Made by a program: the position numbers and the translations under genes. A stretch of 64,000 bases of DNA from Plectrocnemia conspersa (taxonomy: Eukaryota; Arthropoda; Insecta; Trichoptera; Polycentropodidae): contig VTFK01000091.1 of assembly GCA_009617715.1 (NCBI GenBank), positions 930,001-994,000 of the forward strand, given 5' to 3'. Of the stretch, positions 59,301 through 64,000 are shown one piece after another. The stretch's first letter is position 1. Every line of letters begins with the position of its first letter. The notes under the pieces were generated by a model. It ran no database searches. It saw nothing but the letters and a program-made list of their open reading frames with translations, and was not told the origin of the DNA.

Positions 59301-59965
59301 CGCTCGTCCAATGGTTTTGGGAGGTCATGGAGGAGCTGAGTAGCGCCGAGCGAGCGTTGTTTTTGCGCTTCGTTTGGGGGCGCACTAGATTACCGCGCTC
59401 GCAAGCCGATTTCAGAGGAAGAGATTTCGTCTTACAAGTGCTCGATAAATATCAGCCTCCCGATCACTTTTTGCCCGAAAGCTATACGTGTTTCTTCTTA
59501 TTGAAAATGCCTAGATATTCGTGCAAGATAGTGCTACGAGAGAAATTAAGGTTAGAAATTTTAACTTTATTATCAAAAAGGTTTTGCACAGCTGTTTTTG
59601 TATGCTTGGCATGCTGGCAAATGTGTTTTTTTTTTTTTTTTATTTCAATAATATAAATAATTGCACAGACATACAAATTATATATAATATACATGTTTAT
59701 GGTTTATAACCATTTTCATGTTTACAATTTAGTTATTAACTACGTTTGTGGTTATAATTTAATATAATTTAAGCATAAGTTAATAAACTAGCATTAATTT
59801 TTTCATAAAGAAAAAATATTTAACATGTCTAATTATTTATATTTTTTCAGATATGCTATACACTTTTGTAAAAGCATAGACACCGATGAATATGCGAGAG
59901 TTGCTCTCTCCGCCGCCGATAGAGCTTCGTCAGAAGAGAGCGGAAGCGACGAAGAAAGACCATAA
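26375..59965 (+). CDS. HERC2: HERC2, giant HECT-type E3 ubiquitin ligase
   Basis: Ubiquitin ligase acting in nucleus and cytoplasm, known in animals for DNA-damage signalling and centrosome control. Sixty-eight coding exons were traced. Domain order matches human HERC2 (4,834 aa): RLD1, cytochrome-b5-like, MIB/HERC2, UBA-like, CPH, DOC, RLD2, RLD3 and a C-terminal HECT whose catalytic Cys is in [15 protein letters not shown] (about residue 4758; human Cys is near 4762). Corrected length is 4,815 aa. Three exons (32232-32371, 41426-41579, 45131-45392) each carry a one-base discrepancy creating an in-frame stop, while all other junctions keep frame. The ZZ zinc finger normally between CPH and DOC is not found. 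Introns are mostly 55-80 bp; eight exceed 800 bp and hold transposons. The ATG at 26375 follows an acceptor. Confidence 0.96.
26990..27270. repeat. Dispersed AT-rich repeat, copy in HERC2 intron 1
   Basis: The string gtgagattaggaaaatctag and the neighbouring aaacttataataaataatta and ataattcactattcc recur at about 57060-57210 in HERC2 intron 63. Boundaries are unclear; this is probably an old MITE. Confidence 0.45.
27446..27500. repeat. MITE family B, one terminal fragment
   Basis: The string gtagatcccccaataacacg followed by gtaaattgaggatgtgctat matches the left end of the complete copy at 46609-46816. Only this end is present. Confidence 0.65.
29403..29530 (-). mobile_element. mariner/Tc1-type transposase C-terminal scrap
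   Basis: The minus strand reads [20 protein letters not shown] and continues [20 protein letters not shown], the 'FFLWGY...L..LK..I..' tail of mariner-type transposases. About 48 codons survive with no partner sequence nearby. It lies in HERC2 intron 9. Confidence 0.65.
29690..29815. repeat. MITE family A, truncated copy 2
   Basis: From ccgagcgttcccactgcgac to caaaattcggtttgaatata this matches the right half of the copy at 25253-25430. The left end is missing; the join to the preceding repeat suggests that another insertion replaced it. Confidence 0.65.
30056..30230. mobile_element. Non-autonomous element with CAGGGATGT / ACGTCCCTG ends
   Basis: The left end is cagggatgttatttcag, the right end ccaaagtgacgtccctg, inverted repeats of about 12 bp. 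A long C-run precedes the right end. The same internal sequence (tttcattaaatgacat) recurs at about 29610, and a right end alone occurs at 58375-58432. I could not match 8-bp flanks. Confidence 0.5.
30940..31025. repeat. Dispersed repeat with tggggtgttcactgttctga, copy 1
   Basis: The stretch ttttaaaccatctatgtaa followed about 40 bp later by tggggtgttcactgttctga recurs at 34547-34650 in HERC2 intron 20 with the same order and similar spacing. Confidence 0.6.
31326..32371 (+). other. HERC2: HERC2 exons 10-14, first RCC1-like domain (RLD1)
   Basis: Exons: 31326-31536, 31635-31756, 31820-32006, 32074-32171, 32232-32371 (about residues 515-767). Blade motifs include [46 protein letters not shown] and LWCWGDSN. 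RLDs form seven-bladed propellers for protein binding. The last exon has a one-base loss: the frame reaches TAA at 32333-32335, whereas the next frame continues [14 protein letters not shown] and splices correctly to exon 15. Confidence 0.85.
32436..33881 (+). other. HERC2: HERC2 exons 15-20, inter-domain region
   Basis: Exons: 32436-32668, 32744-32957, 33019-33160, 33232-33314, 33379-33455, 33524-33881. Recognisable HERC2 segments are [54 protein letters not shown] and [10 protein letters not shown]. Exon 18 is a short acidic insert. No known catalytic function; helical scaffold. Confidence 0.85.
34547..34650. repeat. Dispersed repeat with tggggtgttcactgttctga, copy 2
   Basis: Second copy of the repeat at 30940-31025, within the 1.15-kb HERC2 intron 20 (33882-35033). 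The rest of that intron is AT-rich with no gene I can recognise. Confidence 0.6.
35034..35622 (+). other. HERC2: HERC2 exons 21-23, cytochrome-b5-like domain
   Basis: Exons: 35034-35250, 35327-35407, 35472-35622; the domain spans about residues 1208-1286 (human 1207-1283). Core pattern [18 protein letters not shown] then [14 protein letters not shown] is typical. The heme-ligand motif HPGG of true cytochromes b5 is NYGG here, so the first axial His is missing and heme binding is unlikely. The human domain is also degenerate at this place. Confidence 0.85.
35689..37500 (+). other. HERC2: HERC2 exons 24-28, with a large charged linker
   Basis: Exons: 35689-36048, 36121-36295, 36357-36648, 36710-37290, 37361-37500. 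[20 protein letters not shown] and VYDTYWKP anchor the region to HERC2. Exon 27 (36710-37290, about 194 aa) encodes a highly charged Ser/Asp/Glu/Lys-rich sequence that looks disordered and much longer than the human equivalent. Confidence 0.85.
37566..39683 (+). other. HERC2: HERC2 exons 29-30, MIB/HERC2 domain
   Basis: Exons 37566-38213 and 39485-39683. The domain (about residues 1994-2055) is split exactly at WKWGDQ / [19 protein letters not shown] and ends [12 protein letters not shown], a near-textbook MIB/HERC2 fold (human 1859-1932). A 1.27-kb AT-rich intron lies between the two halves. Confidence 0.92.
38214..39484. other. HERC2 intron 29, no recognisable feature
   Basis: A 1.27-kb very AT-rich intron. 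I see no transposon ends or coding remnants. Confidence 0.5.
39747..41579 (+). other. HERC2: HERC2 exons 31-37
   Basis: Exons: 39747-40007, 40065-40183, 40242-40413, 40472-40768, 40835-41134, 41204-41362, 41426-41579. Exon 35 matches the human block 'LAVIGGIDGR...GQVMHDEFGEGTV' as AGVLGVIGG...VGQRVSVGT; exon 36 has LRCQQFEML. Exon 37 starts with the [14 protein letters not shown] frame and RPSPLRAA, then meets TAA at 41527-41529; one base off, [18 protein letters not shown] continues and splices in phase to exon 38. Confidence 0.82.
41680..42930. repeat. Tandem array of a ~165-bp unit in HERC2 intron 37
   Basis: About five units start with variants of gagataagggatgactcat (near 41690, 41838, 42010, 42712 and 42881). 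Each then has ttccattaa, a block like gaatctaaattcctttgtaa, ataaaat(aa), a ttatgctctg-like string and tgtgccaca. The last unit is truncated, and the third is interrupted by a 540-bp insertion. Confidence 0.8.
42137..42675. mobile_element. hAT-like non-autonomous element inserted in the tandem array
   Basis: The left end cagcagtcactaacc and, on the opposite strand, the right end agcggtcgccaacc form an imperfect inverted pair of the hAT 'CAGNGGTCNCCAACC' type. Both are followed inside by a 'ggaccac' / 'gtggtctg' type block. The insertion splits repeat unit 3, whose tgccac segment resumes just after it. No 8-bp duplication is obvious. The body has no transposase. Confidence 0.6.
43462..44422 (+). 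other. HERC2: HERC2 exons 38-41, UBA-like and CPH domains
   Basis: Exons: 43462-43545, 43611-43810, 43865-43969, 44038-44422. The UBA-like helix bundle is [19 protein letters not shown]...AIVGWLLEH (about 2610-2655). The CPH region (shared with CUL7 and PARC) reads [18 protein letters not shown] then [11 protein letters not shown]. The segment [18 protein letters not shown] through [17 protein letters not shown] follows as in human HERC2. After DIP the human protein enters its ZZ finger; here the next exon goes straight to DOC. Confidence 0.88.
44491..45048 (+). other. HERC2: HERC2 exons 42-43, DOC/APC10-like domain
   Basis: Exons 44491-44852 and 44929-45048 (about residues 2830-2990). Typical features are [23 protein letters not shown] and, after the intron, [16 protein letters not shown] with [11 protein letters not shown] domains are beta-jellyroll substrate or partner-binding modules. 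Confidence 0.9.
45475..46606 (-). mobile_element. Tigger/pogo element with near-perfect ends and broken transposase
   Basis: The terminal repeats are CAGGCGGCCCTCGACTTTCG at the left and, reverse-complemented, CAGGTGGCCCTCGACTTTCG at the right, flanked by TA on both sides (45473-45474, 46607-46608), the pogo target. The minus strand encodes pieces of a Tigger transposase: an N-terminal HTH region out of frame ([19 protein letters not shown]), the CENP-B-type DNA-binding block [20 protein letters not shown] then [18 protein letters not shown], and a C-terminal tail [20 protein letters not shown]. The central DDE region is largely deleted and frames are broken, so it is inactive. It lies in HERC2 intron 44. 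Confidence 0.88.
46609..46816. mobile_element. MITE family B, complete copy (pogo-type, hairpin-forming)
   Basis: The left end CAGTAGACCCCCAATAACAC and the right end gtgttattgggggggg then tctact are inverted repeats continuing with blocks such as gctatttgggtg opposite cacccaaatagc, so nearly the entire 208 bp can fold back. It abuts the Tigger element and shares its right TA (46607-46608). Other copies: complete at 58618-58828; fragments at 27446 and 49573. Confidence 0.8.
46862..47345 (-). pseudogene. hAT transposase C-terminal remnant
   Basis: The minus strand from about 47000 to 46865 reads [18 protein letters not shown] then [20 protein letters not shown], the hAT dimerisation motif (a serine-glutamate-arginine-like block, then a 't.kR.rl' helix). 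Upstream, 47340-47090 reads in pieces ([19 protein letters not shown], then [13 protein letters not shown]) with at least one stop. No terminal repeats were found. Confidence 0.5.
49573..49645. repeat. MITE family B, internally deleted fragment
   Basis: The strings agcacggtaaattgggtgtg and gggggtctactat bracket about 70 bp, retaining both end types of family B with the middle lost. It lies at the start of HERC2 intron 48 (49370-51881). Confidence 0.55.
50284..50605. repeat. MITE family A, copies 3 and 4 in tandem
   Basis: Two copies in the same orientation start at about 50284 (gaaccgaattttgaccaata) and 50466 (aaaccgaatttttcccaata). Each runs through gcaataaaatcgtg to a cgataacgagcg- or cggtaacgac-like block. 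Neither has an intact right end. Confidence 0.7.
50880..51115. repeat. Two ~90-bp direct repeats
   Basis: The block from ccatttaattgat through aaatacatcaaat to ttcgattaataaaaaaa and atccgaa occurs at about 50880-50970 and again at 51024-51113, roughly 145 bp apart, with few differences. It lies in HERC2 intron 48; function unknown. Confidence 0.75.
53499..56056 (+). other. HERC2: HERC2 exons 56-63, third RCC1-like domain (RLD3)
   Basis: Exons: 53499-53713, 53773-53867, 53930-54036, 54973-55150, 55223-55476, 55548-55654, 55712-55839, 55907-56056 (about residues 3952-4363). Blades: [85 protein letters not shown] and [15 protein letters not shown]. All seven are intact and in frame. Confidence 0.95.
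54401..54460. repeat. hAT-like terminal fragment in HERC2 intron 58
   Basis: The string caggggttgccaacccgcgg followed by gccgcatgcg is a typical hAT terminal sequence. The matching opposite end was not found. The rest of intron 58 (54037-54972) is AT-rich. Confidence 0.45.
56690..57210. repeat. Dispersed AT-rich repeat in HERC2 intron 63
   Basis: The region 56690-56942 (tataaatgcaatataaaata, then ttaacccactcc and gtgtataaatt) closely matches 61686-61945 downstream of HERC2. The adjoining 57060-57210 matches the intron-1 repeat at 26990-27270. Confidence 0.65.
58375..58432. repeat. Right end of the CAGGGATGT element family
   Basis: The string gggggcaaatgcccc, a C-run, and then caaattacatccctg match the right end of 30056-30230. 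Only this end is recognisable. Confidence 0.5.
58618..58828. mobile_element. MITE family B, second complete copy
   Basis: It begins cagtacaccccccaataaca after a TA and ends ccgtgttattggggggtcta. It carries the same fold-back structure as 46609-46816, but its central section is in the opposite orientation (aatcaggctcttgtgatgag here against ctcatcacatgcgcctgatt there). It lies in HERC2 intron 65 (58223-59052). Confidence 0.8.
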
Positions 59966-61685
59966 TTTTATTAGTAACAAGTTTTTTTTGTACAGCTATT
60001 TATTTCGTTGTCGTAATAATTGATAGATTGATGTGTGCAATATACGATGTTGACATTCAATGTCTTAATTGTGTTTGTGAACGAGTCGGTAAAATTTGTG
60101 TGTGAAGCGTTTAGGTGTACGATTTTCAATCACAACCTCAAAAAATGATGGTGCGTAATTTTTTAATCGAAAATGGATAGTTTTTATCAGAGTGAGACAA
60201 AGTCAATGTAGAGATTCTGATTTGATTTATTATATTTATATATATATATATAGTATTTTGTAGTCATTTTTAATTGCTTTAATTGTTGAATTGATACTGC
60301 CAAAAGTATTGATATATAGTAATATATTGATAATTGCAAATAATACCAAAAAAGGCTTGACAATTGTTCGGCGACAATTTTAGAGTTTTATCTAATCTTT
60401 TTATTTTATTTATATTGTATATTGTAATGTATTAACGAACGCTTTAGCTTACTGCGCGTAGTCGATCCATGTTTATCAAAGTACAAATTGAAGACGATTC
60501 TCAGAAATTGTTCCAGTGAGAGGAAAGAGTCGCGAATTTTATGTATGGAAGTCTTAGTTTTAAAAATTTGTTGCGCTTTAACATTTAAACACCAATAAAA
60601 AAAACAATTTTTAAAGCGTCGTAAATATACGTAAAGTATTTTATTCTCATCCACTGCATAAAAGCACTTCTTCGATTATATATTTTAATGAAGAAAAATA
60701 TATATGTAAATTGTATTTACATCTAAAAAAGTACAATCTTCTCTGAACAAATTGAAAAAGTCATACCTTATCTACGTATTTTAACACTTTTTTATAACGA
60801 GAAGCATTTATTTTTTCTAATGAATGTATTTATTATAACTATGTAAAGACCATATGTGATTTTATTCTATAATACTCATTTTTCTTATACACAATTATTT
60901 TTCGAGATGTATGCGTGTGAAAATTATTTTATAATACGCAACATAATATATTATATATTATACATATATAAGCAAATTCTAAATTGCTCTTAAAAGCTTC
61001 GATATGTACGTCAATTCATTCCTATTTTTTGATTAAATTAGCATGATGTGTATGTGTGAGAGTGCATGGTGTGAAATACACAAATCGGATAAATAACTGT
61101 AAACTAAATAGATCTCATGTGAAACTCCTTTATCTTTATGCGTATTGATTTTTGTTGTTTATGTTTTCTCCCATACTTTTACAATGTTTTTATCTGATGA
61201 TTTTTCTTATTTATATCGAAAAATGAAATTACATCTGATTGTTATTTTGTGTATAAATTATGATTTATATATTTATTTATCAGTGTATATAAATTGATAT
61301 AATTGGCTTTTGGAAAGTTTATTTATTTATTATTATTTTAATTTCCAGTAGAGTATTAAATAGTCGCACTAAAATATAAATAAATTATTATATAATCGAT
61401 CACGCTGTGATTATTATTTGTTTTTGTATGTTAAAAATATCAAATAAATATTGTGATTTATTAGGATTTCAATAAATTGCTATCATCGATTTGGTCGTTT
61501 CATTACTTTGCTATTTTAATCCTTTGAGGGGTATTGTTGTACATGTATGTTGCTCGATGAATATTTATATATAATTTAAGAAATAATCAATAAAAAAATG
61601 TATTAAAAAATAAAAGCAAAAAATTAAAAAGGATAAAATAAATGTTATATTAATTTTATAAAAAATATTGAGTATTGATATAAAA
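59966..61685 (+). other. HERC2: HERC2 3' UTR and downstream gene-free sequence
   Basis: No coding sequence is seen. Several AATAAA strings occur, for example near 61443 and 61470, so the 3' UTR could be short or up to about 1.5 kb. A (TA)n tract lies near 60236-60251. Confidence 0.35.
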
Positions 61686-61945
61686 AAAATCGACAAAAGT
61701 CGAATCATATATTAAAAATATATAAAATAAATTAACGAAATTTAATAATAGAAAAGCGGTAAAATATATAATTGAGACATACTAATACAAAAAATCAAAG
61801 CAATTAAACGTTGAGAATCACTGATTTTTTCTATAATTCACTATAAATGCAATATAAAATAATAATAAATATGAAAAAAAAAAGTGAAATTAACCCACTC
61901 CCAAGTGTATACTAACAAATGTGTATAAATTAACTCACTACTCGA
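61686..61945. repeat. Dispersed AT-rich repeat, second copy downstream of HERC2
   Basis: Matches 56690-56942 with the same order of sub-strings (tataaatgcaatataaaata, attaacccactcc, gtgtataaatta and actcactactc). The copies are about 5 kb apart in the same orientation. Confidence 0.7.
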
Positions 61946-62590
61946 ATGATTTAGGTTATATATAAATTCCTTTCATGAAGTCACAATAATGTTTGTGCTA
62001 TGTGTATTACACATAAGAAGAAAATCGCAGCTTTAAAATGCAATTTACAATAAATTTCGAGGCACAGCTGCACAAAAAAAATATTGCTCTTAGGAATTTC
62101 GCAATCCTTGACGATTAAAAATTGGGACAAATATTCACGGAAAGATAGAAAATGGCTAAATTTTTTTATATAATATATATTTATGTGTATTTATTTAGGT
62201 TTTTTATGCTAAAAACTTGCCGACACTCTAGTAGCACTGGCGTGACGGACTTCCTTCTCTGATCTACCTTGGCGGGTTCACACGCCGGTGTTCACTATAT
62301 ATTTATATAAATAACATATAACAATTAATCAATAAAAAAACTACTGCAGAGACTCAATCTGTGTTTATAACTACGTATTAATTAAATATTAATCACCATC
62401 TGGTGATCAATACTTATTTGTAGGTTTTAACCACCAGATGTCGTTATAACGAGTTATAACGCATTGGTAATAATTATTGCATAACATAGTTTTAAGCACT
62501 ATATTTCACAATACAGATCATGCAAGGTGTTTAATTTTCAATGATTAAATTAAATTTATGTTAGTATTTATATTGTTAAGGCCAACGGAG
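61946..62590. other. Gene-free stretch before the ATP synthase subunit gene
   Basis: No gene seen. A small pair, caccatctggtg at 62395 and ccaccagatg at 62429, forms a potential inverted repeat. Confidence 0.45.
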
Positions 62591-62591
62591 A

Positions 62592-62840
62592 TCGGCCATA
62601 TTGTAAAAAGAGAAACAGAATTGCTGCCAACTTGACAGTTGACTTACGTAATTGTCACATTCGTCGGGACGTCATATTCCGCCGAATATCAGTAAGTATT
62701 ACGTATTTTATACGAATGAAATAGATGGTATTAGGAATTGAATTGCTTGTGAGTTTATGATGTGTATATCTACATTACGTCGAATGCTCATAACCTAAAA
62801 ATTAAATCGTTTTTTTCATATCGATTATATTATTGCAGAA
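62592..62840 (+). promoter_or_regulatory. ATP5MK: Promoter, leader exon and leader intron of the ATP synthase subunit gene
   Basis: A modestly GC-richer segment (cgtcgggacgtcatattccg) precedes a consensus donor at 62692. An intron of 147 bp ends with ttattgcag at 62838. The transcription start is unknown. Confidence 0.5.
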
Positions 62841-63079
62841 ATGGCACCCGAACCAGAATTGACGGGCATCTCTAAATATTTCAACAGTGTGACCTTCCAG
62901 GGAAGAGTAAACGTAAGTGCCAATAAACGTATTCGATATTTCGCTCCATTGCTTAACGCTAATCTGGGTTTTATTCATTTCAGACTGCTAAAGCTACATA
63001 TGCAGGATTAGCAGTAGTTATTTTATATTTCTGGTTGAAACCATCCAAGAAGCCAGCAGTCGAAGCGCCAAAACTTTAA
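62841..63079 (+). CDS. ATP5MK: ATP synthase membrane subunit K (DAPIT/USMG5)
   Basis: Tiny inner-mitochondrial-membrane subunit of F1Fo ATP synthase, involved in dimer formation and stability. Exons 62841-62912 and 62984-63079 give 55 aa (human 58). The sequence begins MAPEPELTGISKYFNSVTF, then QGRVNTAKATYAG, a single hydrophobic segment LAVVILYFWL and a basic tail KPSKKPAVEAPKL; 'TGI.KYFNS.T..GR.N...ATY' is the family signature. A leader exon probably ends at 62691 (tca then gtaagt) with an acceptor at 62838, two bases before the ATG. The intron position after Asn24 is GT-AG in phase 0. Too short for ordinary gene finders but convincing. Confidence 0.93.
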
Positions 63080-63170
63080 ATGGATAACTAACTTCTTTGT
63101 TAATATATTTCTGCGAAATGTAGTACAAGTTCTTGTATTTAAAAAATAAAATAATTATTACAACGTACTT
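63080..63170 (+). other. ATP5MK: 3' UTR of the ATP synthase subunit gene
   Basis: Short AT-rich trailer with AATAAA at about 63144 (aaaaataaaataatt). Confidence 0.45.
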
Positions 63171-63466
63171 TTTGTTCCGCTTTAATAGTTGGTTATTCAA
63201 ATTGTAATGTCAATGGAATATTATTCGGAGTAACTTATTTTATTTGTTAATTAGCATCAGACTTTATAGAAAATAAATGTAAATCAAGCAAGTTTGTATT
63301 AATTGTTATTTACACTACAAAATTTTTGCTATAAATATAAGTTATGTCGTTAGTTTCTTTCTAATAATACAAATATTTAGATCTATATATATTTTTTTAC
63401 ACTTCAAAGTACTTTATTAAAAATAACTCTAAAAAGTATATTCTTCAATTTTTTATCATTTGTATG

Positions 63467-63687
63467 CAGTAGCGTAGCTAAGGTATGTGCCGCCCAGGGC
63501 GATCCTTAAAATTGCCCCCCCTCCCATACATTTTTTGTAGTATCATAAAATTAGCATTTCTTAAAATAATAAATAGGTTATTATTAAGATATATATGTTT
63601 TAGTGCATTCAGGGTTAAGAATCACACTAGACGATGCCGCACCCAAGCAAGTGCCGCCCCCTCCGCCCCACCATAGCTACGCCACTG
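63467..63687. mobile_element. hAT-type MITE with perfect 8-bp target duplication
   Basis: A 221-bp element starts CAGTAGCGTAGCTAAGG and its reverse-complemented other end is CAGTGGCGTAGCTATGG. The identical octamer tttgtatg flanks both sides (63459-63466 and 63688-63695), the duplication size of hAT transposases. GC-rich subterminal blocks (gtgccgccc / gccgcccc) lie inside both ends. No coding capacity. Confidence 0.88.
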
Positions 63688-63695
63688 TTTGTATG

Positions 63696-64000
63696 TTCCT
63701 TCGGATTTATTATATTTTGCCACAGATTTAATAGCCTTTGATATATGTATCATATATAAAAAAATATACGCGGATTTATTTTTATTATTTGACAAATTTG
63801 TTAACAAAAAATCATAAACTTAACATCCAAATTAAATAACTAATCGACAAAAATTTACTAGCTTTAAATTTATTAACATCAAAAAAATTATGTTTAAATA
63901 TATTGTTAAAATTCGAATTTGAAGAATTCTTATACACAGCATTTAATTTTAAGAAAACAGTCATTTTATTACTGAAATTTATTATCACTTTACTAATCAC
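63696..64000. other. Window end, no recognisable feature
   Basis: AT-rich sequence without a gene I can support. Confidence 0.5.

Larger units (their letters stand above)
57354..59965 (+). other. HERC2: HERC2 exons 64-68, HECT catalytic domain and C-terminus
   Basis: Exons: 57354-58034, 58092-58222, 59053-59216, 59283-59550, 59851-59965. [19 protein letters not shown] opens the HECT N-lobe; [13 protein letters not shown] and [20 protein letters not shown] contain the C-lobe with the thioester Cys (codon 59489-59491). The last exon gives an acidic tail ending [10 protein letters not shown], as in other HERC2 proteins. Confidence 0.95.

Noticed and set aside
26375..59965. Calling HERC2 a pseudogene because of three frame breaks
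   Set aside because: All other exon junctions, domains and the catalytic Cys are intact; single-base assembly errors explain the data at least as well, so I left it as a gene with flagged sites.
63812..64000. Minus-strand frame running to the window edge
   Set aside because: Low-complexity Asn/Lys/Phe composition typical of AT-rich DNA, no motif, no splice support.
1..64000. tRNA, rRNA, CRISPR arrays, bacterial-type operons
   Set aside because: None recognised by eye; a covariance-model scan would be needed to exclude a tRNA.

Overview
This is an AT-rich nuclear segment from an insect, probably holometabolous; I cannot fix the order from sequence alone. The evidence is an insect-type ZAD/C2H2 zinc-finger gene, clear insect orthologues of Brahma, Porcupine and HERC2, GT-AG introns that are mostly 50-80 bp, and a background of degraded cut-and-paste transposons (Tc1, Tigger/pogo, hAT, piggyBac-like) with several MITE families. 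I see no bacterial, organellar or viral gene.

Layout. 1-1640: a broken Tc1-like transposon, then the promoter side of a zinc-finger gene. 1653-3008 (+): ZAD/C2H2 protein with nine fingers. 3009-7003: gene-free, with a non-LTR reverse-transcriptase remnant and a hAT/ZMYM-like coding remnant. 7004-18108 (-): brahma (brm), the SWI/SNF ATPase, in 20 coding exons that join without a frameshift (1,921 aa); its N-terminus carries a very large Gly-Gln-Gly-Pro-Pro-Met type repeat. 18140-19127: CpG-rich divergent promoter with a 12-bp minisatellite. 19128-20453 (+): porcupine (porc), the Wnt O-acyltransferase, as a single exon. 22769-24231 (-): a second C2H2 gene, five exons, nine fingers, no ZAD. 24340-26000: Tigger, MITE and Tc1 remnants. 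26375-59965 (+): HERC2, a giant HECT E3 ligase in 68 coding exons (about 4,815 aa once three one-base discrepancies are allowed for). 62841-63079 (+): a two-exon 55-aa ATP synthase subunit K (DAPIT). 63467-63687: an intact-looking hAT-type MITE with a perfect 8-bp target duplication.

The genes are unrelated housekeeping or regulatory genes that are neighbours, not an operon: chromatin remodelling (brm), Wnt lipidation (porc), ubiquitylation and DNA-damage signalling (HERC2), ATP synthase (DAPIT) and two probable transcription factors. The only arrangement suggesting shared regulation is the head-to-head brm/porc pair.

The points most worth checking are three separate one-base reading-frame breaks in HERC2 exons that otherwise splice perfectly, apparent absence of the ZZ zinc finger from HERC2, the repeat expansion in Brahma, the intronless porcupine, and several transposon families, two of which (a Tigger element and a pogo-type MITE) sit back to back sharing one TA. 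I found no convincing new multi-gene system.
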